A stretch of DNA of 46,519 nucleotides from positions 1 to 46,519 of the forward strand of contig JAVEDU010000003.1 in the NCBI GenBank assembly GCA_030840805.1, given 5' to 3'. The position numbers were made by a program, and so were the translations under genes. This document shows positions 7,798-16,511 of this stretch, in pieces (position 1 is the stretch's first letter; the number at the start of each line of letters is the position of its first letter). The notes beneath the pieces were generated by a model, which was not told the DNA's origin, ran no database searches, and worked only from the letters and a program-made list of their open reading frames with translations. The DNA is from Actinomycetota bacterium (GTDB lineage Bacteria; Actinomycetota; Actinomycetes; Mycobacteriales; HKI-0501).

Positions 7798-8894
7798 CAG
7801 GACTCCCATTCGGCGAGGACGGCATCGGTGTCGCCGCCGGGACGCGGCGGCGCGGTCGGGGTGGCGGGCACGCTCCGGGAGAACCGCGGCGCGGGGGCGG
7901 CCTGGAGCACTCCGTCGAGCTCGGTGAGCGTGCCACGGGCGGCGAGGTGGGGGTGGCCGGCCACCTCGCCGAGCGCCAGCACCGGCGTCACGCAGGCGTC
8001 CGTGTCGCCGAAGACCCCGGTCCACGCGTCCCGGGGCCTGGCCGCGAACACCTCGGTGAACCGCTCCCGCAGCACCGGCCAGCCGGCCGGGTCGTACTGC
8101 GCGGGCAGGTCCGCGGCGTCCAGCCCCAGCCCGGCCAGCAGCGCGGCGTAGAACTGCGGCTCCAGGGCGCCGACCGCGACGTGCCGGCCGTCCGCGCACG
8201 CGTACGTGTCGTAGAACGGGGCGCCGGTGTCGAGGAGGTTGCTGGCGCGCTCGTCGCGCCAGCTCCCCTGCGCGCGCAGCGACCAGACCATCTGCATGAG
8301 CACGCTGGTCCCGTCCACCATCGCGGCGTCGACGACCTGACCCTCGCCGGACCGCTGCCGCTCGAAGAGGGCCGCGAGGATTCCCATGACGAGGAACGTC
8401 GAGCCGCCCCCGAAGTCGCCGACCAGGTTCAGCGGCGGGGTCGGCCGGCTGCCCGCGGTACCGAAGGCGTGCAGCGCGCCGGTGAGGGAGATGTAGTTGA
8501 TGTCGTGCCCGGCGCGCTGCGCCAGCGGGCCGTCCTGCCCCCAGCCGGTCATCCGGCCGTACACGAGGCGCGGGTTGCGGGCCCGGGTCTGCTCCGGGCC
8601 GATGCCGAGGCGCTCGGCGACGCCGGGGCGGAAGCCCTCGATCACCACGTCGGCCCGGTCGGTGAGCCGCAACACGAGGTCCCGGTCCGCGGGGGCCTTC
8701 AGGTCCGCGGCGACCGAGCGGCGTCCCCGCAGCAGCCAGTCGCGCGCGTCGGGTGCGAGGAGCTGCAGGCCCCCGGCGGGGCGCTCCACCCGGACGACGT
8801 CGGCGCCGAGATCGGCGAGCATCATCGCGGCATGGGGCCCGGGGCCGATCCCGCCGAACTCCACCACCCGCAGGCCGTCCAGCGGTCCAGGCAC
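7797..8894 (-). CDS. mcr: CaiB/BaiF family protein, alpha-methylacyl-CoA racemase type
   Basis: The 365-residue protein belongs to family III CoA transferases and matches the alpha-methylacyl-CoA racemase branch. It has [14 protein letters not shown] near the N-terminus, [14 protein letters not shown] with His130, and [15 protein letters not shown] with Asp160, equivalent to the His/Asp acid-base pair of M. tuberculosis MCR. The reaction would be interconversion of 2R- and 2S-methylacyl-CoA, needed for branched-chain and sterol side-chain beta-oxidation. GTG 8894 has a GAGGAG Shine-Dalgarno 5 nt upstream. It forms a two-gene operon with the crotonase and is divergent from the acyl-CoA dehydrogenase. 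The symbol is by family resemblance only. Confidence 0.87.
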   Translation of the reverse strand: MPGPLDGLRVVEFGGIGPGPHAAMMLADLGADVVRVERPAGGLQLLAPDARDWLLRGRRSVAADLKAPADRDLVLRLTDRADVVIEGFRPGVAERLGIGPEQTRARNPRLVYGRMTGWGQDGPLAQRAGHDINYISLTGALHAFGTAGSRPTPPLNLVGDFGGGSTFLVMGILAALFERQRSGEGQVVDAAMVDGTSVLMQMVWSLRAQGSWRDERASNLLDTGAPFYDTYACADGRHVAVGALEPQFYAALLAGLGLDAADLPAQYDPAGWPVLRERFTEVFAARPRDAWTGVFGDTDACVTPVLALGEVAGHPHLAARGTLTELDGVLQAAPAPRFSRSVPATPTAPPRPGGDTDAVLAEWES

Positions 8895-9009
8895 CTGTTC
8901 TCCTCACGACTCGATGTGGTCGCCACCCTAGGGAAGGGCCGACCATCCGGCGTCGGCGGGAGGCCCGGCGGTCCGCGGGCCGCCGGGAGGCTCTGATAGG
9001 AAGGCCGGC

Positions 9010-10191
9010 ATGGCCTTCGACTTCACGGTGACGCCGCGCGTCGCCGACTGGCGTGACCGGATCGCGGCGTTCATCGCCGGCACCGTGGTTCCGCGGGAGC
9101 AGGAGGCGTTCGCGGGCGGTGTGACCGACGAGCTGCGCCGGGAGCTCCAGCGGGCCGCCCGCGAGGCGGGGGTGTGGGCGCCGCAGGCCCCGGCGGAGCT
9201 GGGCGGCGGCGGGTTCCGGTTCGACGAGACCGCGGTGCTGTTGGAGGAGGCGGGGACGAGCCTTCTCGGCCCGCTGGCGCTGAACTGCGCCGCGCCCGAC
9301 GAGGGCAACCTCCACCTTCTGGACATGGTGGCGACCGCCGACCAGCGGGAGCGGTACCTGAAGCCGCTCGTCGCCGGGGAGGTGCGGTCCTGTTTCGCGA
9401 TGACGGAGCCGCCGCCCGGCGCGGGCTCCGACCCCGCGGCGCTCCGGACGACCGCGAGGCGGTCCGGCGACGGGTGGGTCCTGAGCGGCGAGAAGCACCT
9501 GATCACCGGTGCGGAGGGCGCGGCGTTCTCGATCGTGATGGCGCGGGACTCCGAGTCCGGCGGCGCGAGCATGTTCCTCGTCGATGCGGACAACCCCGGG
9601 TTCGTCGTGGGGGAGCACGCCCGCACGATCGACAGGACGACGGTCGGCGGGCACTGCCGGGTCACGCTCGCGGACGCCGTGCTGCCCGCCGACGCGGTGC
9701 TCGGCGAGCCGGGCCGCGGCTTCGCGCACGCGCAGGTGCGGCTCGCGCCCGCCCGGCTCACGCACTGCATGCGCTGGCTCGGGGCGGCCCGGCGGGCGCA
9801 CGAGATCGCGGTCGAGCGGGCGGTGGAGCGGGAGGTGTTCGGCGCACCGCTCGCGGACCAGGGCATGGCCCAGCAGCTGATCGCCGACAACGAGATCGAC
9901 CTCGCCGCCGCCCGCGCGATGATGTGGCACACCGCGTGGCAGCTCGCCCAGGGCTCCCGGGGCACCGAGGAGTCCTCGCGGACGAAGGTGTTCGTCAGCG
10001 AGGCGGTCAGCCGGATCGTCGACCGCGCGGTCCAGCTCGCCGGCGGGATGGGCACCAGCGAGGAGCTGGTGATCGGCCGTATCTACGCCGACATCCGCGC
10101 GTTCCGGATCTACGACGGGGCGTCCGAGGTCCACCGCATGTCGATCGCGAAGCGGGTTGCCCGGCGCACCCGGGAGAGGCTGAACCCGTGA
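9010..10191 (+). CDS. Acyl-CoA dehydrogenase, ACAD10/11-like
   Basis: The 393-residue flavoenzyme has the acyl-CoA dehydrogenase arrangement: an N-terminal helical domain, a middle beta domain with CFAMTEPPPGAGSDP and a C-terminal helical domain with AGGMGTSEELVIGRIYADIR and IYDGASEVHRMSIAKR. The TEPP...GSD signature and the DGASEVH ending resemble ACAD10/ACAD11-type enzymes rather than medium-chain dehydrogenases. Its TGA overlaps the GTG start of an APH-type phosphotransferase by 4 bp. In animals these two activities are fused in ACAD10/11, and in Pseudomonas LvaC/LvaA they act together on 4-hydroxyacyl-CoA. Substrate here is inferred, not shown. Confidence 0.9.
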   Translation: MAFDFTVTPRVADWRDRIAAFIAGTVVPREQEAFAGGVTDELRRELQRAAREAGVWAPQAPAELGGGGFRFDETAVLLEEAGTSLLGPLALNCAAPDEGNLHLLDMVATADQRERYLKPLVAGEVRSCFAMTEPPPGAGSDPAALRTTARRSGDGWVLSGEKHLITGAEGAAFSIVMARDSESGGASMFLVDADNPGFVVGEHARTIDRTTVGGHCRVTLADAVLPADAVLGEPGRGFAHAQVRLAPARLTHCMRWLGAARRAHEIAVERAVEREVFGAPLADQGMAQQLIADNEIDLAAARAMMWHTAWQLAQGSRGTEESSRTKVFVSEAVSRIVDRAVQLAGGMGTSEELVIGRIYADIRAFRIYDGASEVHRMSIAKRVARRTRERLNP

Positions 10192-11231
10192 CCACCGTGG
10201 ACCTGCCCGGCCTGCCGTACGAGCCCGTCGACCGGTTCCTCCGGACCGCGCTGCCCGAGGTGGTGGGCTCCGAGCCGTGGACCGCCGAGCTGCTCTCCGG
10301 TGGACTGTCCAACATCACCTATCGCCTGCACCTTGCCGGCGGCGCCGTGATCCTCCGTCGTCCGCCGCTGGGCGGGGTGCTGCCCAGCGCTCACGACATG
10401 CTGCGTGAGTACCGGGTGATGAGCGCGCTGGCGTCCACCGCGGTCCCGGTGCCGCGGACGCTCGCGGTCTGCCCCGACCCGGAGGTGCTGGGTTACCCGT
10501 TCTACGTCATGTCCTCCGTGGACGGTGAGGTGCTGCGTACCGCGGCGGACACGGCCGCGATCTCCCCGGACACCCGGCGGGGCCTGGCGACGCAGCTGGT
10601 CGACGTGCTCGCCGACCTCCACGGCGTGGACGTCGCCGCGGCGGGGTTGGCGGACTACGGCCGGCCGGACGGGTACACCGAGCGGCAGATCCGCCGCTGG
10701 GGCGGCCAGTGGGAACGCTCCCGCACCCGCGACCTGCCCGACATGGACCGGCTGCTGGGCTGGCTCACCGACCACGTCCCGGCGCGGTCCGAGGGCACCG
10801 TCGTGCACGGGGACTACCGGCTGGACAACACGATCGTGGACCTCACCGGCCCGTCGCCGCGGATCGCCGCGGTCGTCGACTGGGAGCTGTCCACCCTCGG
10901 CGACCCGCTCGCCGACCTCGGCCTCGCGCTGACGTACTGGCACGACCACGGGGACGACGAGCGCGCGAGCATCCCGGTGGCGGTCGGCGTCACGGCCCAC
11001 GAGGGGTTCCCGGCCGGCCGGGAGTTCGCCGAGGCGTACGCCCGGCGGACCGGGCGGGACCTGACCGAGCTGCCGTTCTACCTCGCGCTCGCGGCGATGA
11101 AGCTCGCCGTCGTGCTGGAGGGCGTCCACGCCCGGTACGTGGGCGGGCACACCGTCAGCGCCGGATACGACGGCGTGGGGGACGCGGTCCCCGCCCTGGT
11201 CGCGCGGGGTCTGGAACTCCCCGGACGCTGA
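10188..11231 (+). CDS. APH-family phosphotransferase (ACAD11-N/LvaA-like acyl-CoA kinase)
   Basis: The 347-residue protein has the aminoglycoside phosphotransferase/choline kinase fold: N-lobe LSGGLSNITYRL and GAVILRRPPLG, catalytic loop TVVHGDYRLDNTIVD and metal-binding AVVDWELSTLGDPLADLG. The first 10 codons overlap the dehydrogenase end (GTGA), indicating coupling. This subgroup resembles the N-terminal half of ACAD10/11 and LvaA, which phosphorylate the 4-hydroxyl of hydroxyacyl-CoA, rather than an antibiotic resistance enzyme. The kinase plus dehydrogenase would move the hydroxyl from C4 to C3 so that beta-oxidation can proceed. That role is inferred from family and coupling. Confidence 0.88.
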   Translation: MTTVDLPGLPYEPVDRFLRTALPEVVGSEPWTAELLSGGLSNITYRLHLAGGAVILRRPPLGGVLPSAHDMLREYRVMSALASTAVPVPRTLAVCPDPEVLGYPFYVMSSVDGEVLRTAADTAAISPDTRRGLATQLVDVLADLHGVDVAAAGLADYGRPDGYTERQIRRWGGQWERSRTRDLPDMDRLLGWLTDHVPARSEGTVVHGDYRLDNTIVDLTGPSPRIAAVVDWELSTLGDPLADLGLALTYWHDHGDDERASIPVAVGVTAHEGFPAGREFAEAYARRTGRDLTELPFYLALAAMKLAVVLEGVHARYVGGHTVSAGYDGVGDAVPALVARGLELPGR

Positions 11232-11258
11232 GGACACGCCGCGATATCTTGGAGGCCC

Positions 11259-12584
11259 ATGCGTACGCCCGATCTGCCCGACCGACCCGCCGCGGTCCGG
11301 CGAGCACCGTACGGCTCCAACCCCGTGCTGGGCCGGCACGGCAGCCGGGCCCGCGAGGAGATCCTCGACGCCGCCCGCCGGATGTTCGCCGAACGTGGCT
11401 ATCACGGGACGACGGTCGAGGCGATCGGTACGGAGTCCGGGCGATCGGGCGCGTCGGTGTACCAGTACTTCGAGGGCAAGGGCGGGATCTTCCGGGTCCT
11501 GGTCGACGAGCTGACGGCCGATGTCCTGCCGCAGGCGCGGGAACTGGGGGCGGCGGAGCCGGCACCGGCGGCGGACAACCTGGAATCGCTGCGGGGGCGG
11601 GTCGCGCGGCTGGCCGTGATGCTGGAGCGGCACGCGACCACGTTGTCGCTGTGGCCCGTGGCCGAGCAGGACGAGCCGACCCTGGCGGGGTCGACGCGGC
11701 GGTTCGTCGACGCGTTCGCCGAGATGCTCAGCCCGCGGCTGGCGGCGGCCGGGGTCCCGGCGGCGCGGCGGCGTGGGCTCGCGATCGGCATCGCCGCGAT
11801 GGTGCAGTGGTCGCATCTCACCCGCTCGGCGCGGGTGCCCGCGATGCCGGTGCAGGTCCTCGACGACGTGCTGACGCGGGTCCTGTACCTCGCGCTGTAT
11901 CCGGCGTCGCGTCCCGGCGTGGCACCGGTCGGACCGCCCGTGCGCCGCCCCGAGCGGCCCGACGCGACGCGCCCGTCCGCCGACCCGGGCGTCGTGCCGG
12001 GGGTCCGGCGGCGCATCACCGACCGCAACCGGCCCACCCTGCAGCGCCTCACGGCGGCCGCGACAACGGCGTTCCGCCGCAACGGTTTCGTCGGTACGAG
12101 CATCAACGACATCGCGGGCGAGGCGGGGGTCAGCCACGCCAGCGTGTACACGTACTGGCCGGACCGGTCGGGGGTGTTCACCACGCTGGCACACGAGGCG
12201 TCGGTGGCGCTGAGCGAGCACCTCGAGCGCGCCGAACCGGTCACCGGCCTCGAATCGGCGTGCCACTGGCTGGAGGGCTGGTTCGAGCTGGTCGCCCGGT
12301 ACGGATCGGTCCTGTTCATCTGGACGCACGAGGCCCTCCACGACCCGCGGCTCGGGCCGCTCGCCGCCGAGATGGAGCGGTACGTCAACGGGCACCTGGA
12401 CGTGCTGCTGCGCACCGCGCCCACGGCCGGGACGCTCGACACGGGGGCGTCGCACGTGGTGCTGTGGTCGCTGCTGACCGACTTCCCGTACGCCCTGTCG
12501 CTGCAGCTCGGCGCGGTGTCCCGGCGGCAGGCGCTGGACATCCTCACCACGATGGTGACCCACGGGCTCCTCGGGTACCGCTGA
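11259..12584 (+). CDS. Tandem TetR-family regulator (two TetR units in one chain)
   Basis: The 441-residue protein contains two complete TetR modules. The first helix-turn-helix is near residues 25-75 (ILDAARRMFAERGYHGTTVE, then SGRSGASVYQYFEGKGGIF), with a ligand-binding domain to about residue 215. After a Pro/Arg-rich linker the second module begins near residue 250 (PTLQRLTAAATTAFRRNGF, then AGVSHASVYTYWPDRSGVF) with its own C-terminal domain. Normal TetR proteins are about 200 residues, so this is a pseudo-dimer. GGAGG lies 4 nt before the ATG. It follows the kinase gene by 27 bp and probably controls the surrounding acyl-CoA genes; the ligand may be an acyl-CoA. Confidence 0.87.
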   Translation: MRTPDLPDRPAAVRRAPYGSNPVLGRHGSRAREEILDAARRMFAERGYHGTTVEAIGTESGRSGASVYQYFEGKGGIFRVLVDELTADVLPQARELGAAEPAPAADNLESLRGRVARLAVMLERHATTLSLWPVAEQDEPTLAGSTRRFVDAFAEMLSPRLAAAGVPAARRRGLAIGIAAMVQWSHLTRSARVPAMPVQVLDDVLTRVLYLALYPASRPGVAPVGPPVRRPERPDATRPSADPGVVPGVRRRITDRNRPTLQRLTAAATTAFRRNGFVGTSINDIAGEAGVSHASVYTYWPDRSGVFTTLAHEASVALSEHLERAEPVTGLESACHWLEGWFELVARYGSVLFIWTHEALHDPRLGPLAAEMERYVNGHLDVLLRTAPTAGTLDTGASHVVLWSLLTDFPYALSLQLGAVSRRQALDILTTMVTHGLLGYR

Positions 12585-12594
12585 CCGCCTCGGC

Positions 12595-12978
12595 TCAGCG
12601 GCGCCGGGAGGCGCAGGCGATGCAGGTCCGCGCCGCGGGGCGCGCGGCCAGGCGCTCGGGCGCGATCGGCTCGCCGCAGCTCTCACAGATGCCGTAGGTG
12701 CCCTCGCCGAGCTGTTCGAGCGCGCGGTCCAGGTCCGCGAGGCGTTCCCGGGCCTGCCGGAGCAGGGCCGAGACCTGTTCGCGCTCGAACGCGATCGTCG
12801 CGCCCTCCGGGTCGTGCTCGTCGTCGGCGTTGGACGAGGCGGAGGCCTCGATGATCCCGGCGTGGTCCCGGGTGAGGTCGGCGATCTGCTCGGTCTTGCT
12901 CGCCCGCTCGGCGGCCAGCACCTCCTCGACCGCCGCCCGCTGGGCGGGGGACAGTGCGGCGCGGCTCGGCTCGGTCAT
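12595..12978 (-). CDS. DksA/TraR-type C4 zinc finger protein
   Basis: The 127-residue protein has an N-terminal coiled-coil hairpin (AAVEEVLAAERASKTEQIAD, then QARERLADLDRALEQL) and a C-terminal C4 zinc finger, CESCGEPIAPERLAARP followed by CIAC. This is the DksA/TraR architecture, whose members insert into the RNA polymerase secondary channel or serve as general stress regulators. The loop between the helices has DDEHDPEGATIAFE rather than the classical DksA DxxDxA tip, so DksA activity is not assured. ATG 12978 is preferred over the GTG at 13011 on coding pattern; neither has a strong Shine-Dalgarno. It is convergent with the tandem TetR gene. Confidence 0.8.
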   Translation of the reverse strand: MTEPSRAALSPAQRAAVEEVLAAERASKTEQIADLTRDHAGIIEASASSNADDEHDPEGATIAFEREQVSALLRQARERLADLDRALEQLGEGTYGICESCGEPIAPERLAARPAARTCIACASRRR

Positions 12979-13055
12979 GGTCGTACCAGCCTGCCACGTG
13001 GGTTCGATCACGGGTGGGCGGGTACGGCACCGATATCGACGAAGGGATGCCCATC

Positions 13056-13544
13056 ATGACCGGCGACGACTTGGTGCCCCCGTACGCCGGGGCCGCCGAC
13101 CACGGGGTCGAGGACAGCCTGCGGGACCGCACCGGCGCGGCGGGCGACCTGCTGGACTTCGTGACGTCCGAGCACCGCAAGCTCGTCTGGCTGTGGGACG
13201 AGATGGTCACCGCGCTGGACCGCGCGGACACCGAGTGGCTGCGGCTGCGGCTCGGTGGTGTCGTCCGGGAGACCCGGGAGTACCTCGCGGCGGAGCGTCA
13301 CGTCGTCGTCCCGGCGCTGCCGGAGACGCCCGCCTCGCTGCGGACGGCGGGGACGGTGCTCGACGCGCTGGCGGACTTCGACGAGCTGAACCCGGAGATC
13401 GACGAGCCGCGGCTGCGCGACCTCGCCCGGCAGGTGCTCGACGACCTGCACGCGCAGGACGACGAGGTCGTGCCGCGGATCGTGGATCTGGACGCGGCGG
13501 AGCGGTGGAAGCTCGGCGAGGACATGCGGCAGGTGATGGGCTGA
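13056..13544 (+). CDS. Hemerythrin HHE-like protein, degenerate metal site
   Basis: The 162-residue helical protein resembles hemerythrin/HHE cation-binding proteins. It has FVTSEHRKLVWLWDEMV in helix 1, EYLAAERHVVVPALPE in the middle and DDLHAQDDEVVPRIVDLD near the end. Each HHE position keeps one His, but the full His/Glu set is not all present (for example ERHVVVP in place of HxxxE), so oxygen or metal binding is uncertain. GAAGGG (13041-13046) is 9 nt upstream of ATG 13056; an ATG at 13047 touches that box and is unlikely. It is divergent from the DksA-type gene. Confidence 0.72.
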   Translation: MTGDDLVPPYAGAADHGVEDSLRDRTGAAGDLLDFVTSEHRKLVWLWDEMVTALDRADTEWLRLRLGGVVRETREYLAAERHVVVPALPETPASLRTAGTVLDALADFDELNPEIDEPRLRDLARQVLDDLHAQDDEVVPRIVDLDAAERWKLGEDMRQVMG

Positions 13545-13553
13545 GGCCGGCGG

Positions 13554-14192
13554 TCAGGGCTGGCCCCGGGCCCGGAACTCGTCGAGGTTCGGGGCCTCCT
13601 TGCCGATCGTCGTCTCGTCCCCGTGCCCGGGCAGGACCCGGGTCTGCGGGGGCAGCGACGCGAGCTTGTCGTGGATCGACCGGATGAGCGTCGGGATGAC
13701 GGCGAGCGACCGCCCGGTGTCCCGCGGCCCGCCGGCGAACAGCGTGTCGCCGGTGAACACGGCCTCCAACGCCGGCACGTAGAGGCAGACCGACCCGGGG
13801 GAGTGACCCGGCGTCCCCAGCACGCGGACCTCCAGGTGGGCGACCCGCAGCACCTCGCCCTCGACGAGGTCGCCGTCGGGCGGGGTCTCCTCGTGGGTCA
13901 TGTCCCACAGCGGACGGTCGGCGGGGTGCAACAGGACGGCGGCCCCGACCGCCTCGGACAGCTGGGGCGCGACGCCGATGTGGTCACGGTGCCCGTGCGT
14001 GCAGGCGATCTCGCCGACCCGCCGACCCGCGCAGGCACGCTGGATCGCCGCCGCGTCGTGGGCCGCGTCGATGACGAGGACCACCTCGTCGTCGCCGAGC
14101 AGCCAGACGTTGTTCTCGACGTCCCGGGTGTCGCCGTCGACCGTGTAGGTGCCGGCGGTGACGACGCGGTCGATACTCGGTGCCGCGGCCAT
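13554..14192 (-). CDS. MBL-fold metallohydrolase, glyoxalase II-like
   Basis: The 212-residue protein has the metallo-beta-lactamase metal motif CTHGHRDHIGVAPQL, a later metal-binding His in VLGTPGHSPGSVCLYVP, the bridging Asp in VFTGDTLFAGGPRDTGRS and the last His in VLPGHGDETTIGKEAPN. The TIGKE ending and length match the short glyoxalase II-like YcbL group, which hydrolyses thioesters such as S-lactoyl-thiols (mycothiol adducts would be the natural form in actinomycetes). The upstream ATG at 14228 is less likely. The gene converges on the HHE-like gene with a 9-bp gap. Confidence 0.87.
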   Translation of the reverse strand: MAAAPSIDRVVTAGTYTVDGDTRDVENNVWLLGDDEVVLVIDAAHDAAAIQRACAGRRVGEIACTHGHRDHIGVAPQLSEAVGAAVLLHPADRPLWDMTHEETPPDGDLVEGEVLRVAHLEVRVLGTPGHSPGSVCLYVPALEAVFTGDTLFAGGPRDTGRSLAVIPTLIRSIHDKLASLPPQTRVLPGHGDETTIGKEAPNLDEFRARGQP

Positions 14193-14238
14193 GCCCCCAG
14201 CGTCGTCCCGCCGCCGCCCGGGCGCCACCGGGGGAAGG

Positions 14239-15780
14239 TCAGCCCGGCAGCGGGTGCACCGTCAGGCAGCCGACCCCCGCGAGGTCCGGGTTCACGACCC
14301 GGCCGCCCGCCCGGACGTCGATACCCGAACAGTAGTACCGGGACAGCCGGTCCTGGCGGTTCAGCCGGATCCGGTCCCACCCGCCGTTGCCGGTGGGCTC
14401 CAGGTACGACCACGTCGTCGCGGTGACGGCCTGCCGCGCACCGGCGTCGTGCCGGAGGTAGGTGCCGAGCCACGCCTGGGTGTAGACGCTCGACAGCGCC
14501 TGCCCGTACCGGGAGGCCGGCAGCACGAGCGCGATGTCGGTGTACTCCAGGTGCGTCGAGGCGCGCGGCACGACGACCATCGTGTCGACGCCGGCCTTGC
14601 GCCAGCCGTCGAAGCCGGTCTTCTGCTCGCGCCGCGGGTCGGGTGCCTCGGTGGGCGGAATCGGCTGGGGCGCGAGGGCGCTGCCGCCCGACAGCGTGTA
14701 CGGCGACACCGTGAACCCGTACTCGGACTGGATCCCCAGCGACGGCACCACGGGGCGTACCGGCAGGTCCGCGGACCCGAGCAGTCTCCCGGACGGTCCC
14801 GCCACCAGCGTGGTGCTGCTGAGCTTGTCCAGCGCCACGGCGGCCATCACCCGGTCGTCCACGCCCTGCACGTACGACGCGGCGAACGCGCCCATCGAGT
14901 GGCCGACGACCGCGAGCCGGGTGGTGCGGCCCGGGGTCACGCTGTTCCGGTCCGGGCGGTGGTCCACCTGCCGCCACCTCGGGTTGTACGGCGACACGGT
15001 GCCCTCGCCGGCGGCGCGGTTCGGGTACGGCCGGGACGGGGTGGACAGCGCGAACGTGATCGCGTCCCGCAGGCCGGTGACGAACCCGGACACCTGCTGG
15101 AACGGCACGCCCGGGCAGCCGGTCTGCTCGAACATGCCGGGCGGCGCGAGCGGGTTGCAGTACGGCAGGTCGGCGACGGGGCCCTGGTGCGGCAGGGTCT
15201 CGCTGCGGCCCTCGCCCTGCACGTCGAACAGCAGCGCGACGTACCCGCGCTCGGCGAGGTCCTGCGCCAGCCACTCGTACATCCGGCCGGACCCCTGCAC
15301 GCTGCCCGGCTCGATCACCACGGTCGGGAACGGGCCCGTCAGGCGCGCCCCGGTGTACGGGTCGCGGGCGCCCGGGCGCGGGGTGTACACGTCGCCGACG
15401 AGCAGCGCGCCGTCGCGGGAGGTGAAGCTGATCGGCGTCCGGACGCCGCGGGTGCGGTCCCAGCCGGCCCGCAGCGGGTTGCCGGCGTTGGCGCCGGGCA
15501 GCACGGTCGCCAGGGTCAGCGCGGGTCGGGTCGGGCTCGCGGCCTGCCGGACGAGGTCCTCCACCGTCTTCGCCGGGGTCGTGGCGGCGAGCGCGGACAG
15601 GTACGCGGGGGACAGCTGGCCGTCGGGGGCGGTCTGCCGGCCGTACGCCTCGGCCATGTTCGCCACGTCGCGGGCGACGTACTCGGGCGAGCCGGGGGCG
15701 GGCTCGGACGCCTCCGCCGGCAGCGCGACGGCGACGACGACGAGTCCGGCGAGAGCGAGCGGGGCGGCGCGTTTCAGCAT
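14239..15780 (-). CDS. Secreted alpha/beta hydrolase
   Basis: The 513-residue protein starts with a Sec signal peptide (LKRAAPLALAGLVVVAVALP, probable cleavage after PAEA) and has an alpha/beta-hydrolase domain with the nucleophile elbow VVGHSMGAFAAS and preceding FPTVVIEPGSVQGSGR and LLFDVQGEGRS strands. A possible catalytic His is in RASTHLEYTD. It probably cleaves an ester outside the membrane; the substrate is unknown. ATG 15780 has AGAGG 6 nt upstream. An upstream ATG at 15798 would duplicate the start sequence and has a poorer context. The TetR gene ends 48 bp upstream on the same strand. Confidence 0.83.
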   Translation of the reverse strand: MLKRAAPLALAGLVVVAVALPAEASEPAPGSPEYVARDVANMAEAYGRQTAPDGQLSPAYLSALAATTPAKTVEDLVRQAASPTRPALTLATVLPGANAGNPLRAGWDRTRGVRTPISFTSRDGALLVGDVYTPRPGARDPYTGARLTGPFPTVVIEPGSVQGSGRMYEWLAQDLAERGYVALLFDVQGEGRSETLPHQGPVADLPYCNPLAPPGMFEQTGCPGVPFQQVSGFVTGLRDAITFALSTPSRPYPNRAAGEGTVSPYNPRWRQVDHRPDRNSVTPGRTTRLAVVGHSMGAFAASYVQGVDDRVMAAVALDKLSSTTLVAGPSGRLLGSADLPVRPVVPSLGIQSEYGFTVSPYTLSGGSALAPQPIPPTEAPDPRREQKTGFDGWRKAGVDTMVVVPRASTHLEYTDIALVLPASRYGQALSSVYTQAWLGTYLRHDAGARQAVTATTWSYLEPTGNGGWDRIRLNRQDRLSRYYCSGIDVRAGGRVVNPDLAGVGCLTVHPLPG

Positions 15781-15828
15781 GCGGTGCCTCTTCAGCATGC
15801 AGAGCCCAACGACTCCAGCCAGTCTCGG

Positions 15829-16443
15829 TTACGCCGCGAGCCGGGACCGCAGCAGCGCGTGCGCGGCGGCGGTCATCGCGCGGACGTCGAAAGCTCCCGG
15901 ATTACGCAGCATCTGCACCGCCGCGCCCTGGACGAACGCGACGACCAGCTCGGCGAGGGCGGTCGGGGTCACGCCGTCCGGGTCCCCCCATTCGGTGAGG
16001 ACGTCGGTGCAGACGCCCTCGAACACGCGCTGGTACCGCAGCAGCGCCGCGTTGATCCGCTCCCGGAACTCCGGGCGCCGGGAGCCGAACCAGAACGAGA
16101 AGAACAGGTCGACGGCGACGAGCTGCTCGGGCAGGCCGCGGATCTCCTCGTCGAGCATGGCCTGGAGCCGGTCGGTCGCGGTCGGCAGCGCGGCGATCGC
16201 GGGGGTGACCTCGGCGTCGAGGGCAGCGGCGAGGAGGTGGTCGAGCAGGATGACGACGACGTGCTCCATCGTCCCGAAGTGGAAGTAGATGAGCCCCGGC
16301 GAGGCGCCGGCCTCGGCGGCGACGCGGCGCGCGGTCACCTGGTCGAGCCCGTCGCGGGCCGCGACGACGTAGGCGGCGCGGAGCAGCTGCTCCTGGCGCT
16401 CGTCCTCCGCCAACTTCGCGCCGGGCATCTCGGGTGCCTCCAT
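15829..16443 (-). CDS. TetR/AcrR family transcriptional regulator
   Basis: The 204-residue protein has the TetR helix-turn-helix near residues 17-62 (LLRAAYVVAARDGLDQVTAR, AEAGASPGLIYFHFGTMEHV) and a helical ligand domain similar to BetI-type regulators (DLFFSFWFGSRRPEFRERIN). It is divergent from the GMC oxidoreductase gene, with only 68 bp between the two starts. That spacer holds a promoter and a repeated CCATTGACC element, so it probably represses the oxidoreductase and itself. Ligand unknown; a sterol-like molecule would fit the neighbour. Confidence 0.87.
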   Translation of the reverse strand: MEAPEMPGAKLAEDERQEQLLRAAYVVAARDGLDQVTARRVAAEAGASPGLIYFHFGTMEHVVVILLDHLLAAALDAEVTPAIAALPTATDRLQAMLDEEIRGLPEQLVAVDLFFSFWFGSRRPEFRERINAALLRYQRVFEGVCTDVLTEWGDPDGVTPTALAELVVAFVQGAAVQMLRNPGAFDVRAMTAAAHALLRSRLAA

Positions 16444-16485
16444 TGACCGGGTGTGATCCGGGTCCTAGTGTGGCAGCCATTGACC
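16440..16485. promoter_or_regulatory. Promoter and repeat elements between TetR and GMC genes
   Basis: On the plus strand TTGACC (16443-16448) is followed after exactly 17 bp by TAGTGT (16466-16471). The 9-mer CCATTGACC occurs at 16440-16448 and again at 16477-16485, bracketing the promoter, and an imperfect dyad (GACC near 16445, GGTC near 16461) overlaps the spacer. This fits an operator for the divergent TetR regulator. The start site would fall near 16478. Confidence 0.55.
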
Positions 16486-16511
16486 AGGCGTTCAACAAGG
16501 TGGTGCGCAAG

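Noticed and set aside
10188-11231. Reading the APH-type kinase as an aminoglycoside resistance gene
   Set aside because: It overlaps an acyl-CoA dehydrogenase and has LSNITYRL and DWELSTLGDPLADLG features of the ACAD11/LvaA subgroup.
12595-13011. Longer start at GTG 13011 for the zinc finger protein
   Set aside because: The extra 11 residues are not family-like and overlap the divergent HHE-gene leader; ATG 12978 is better.
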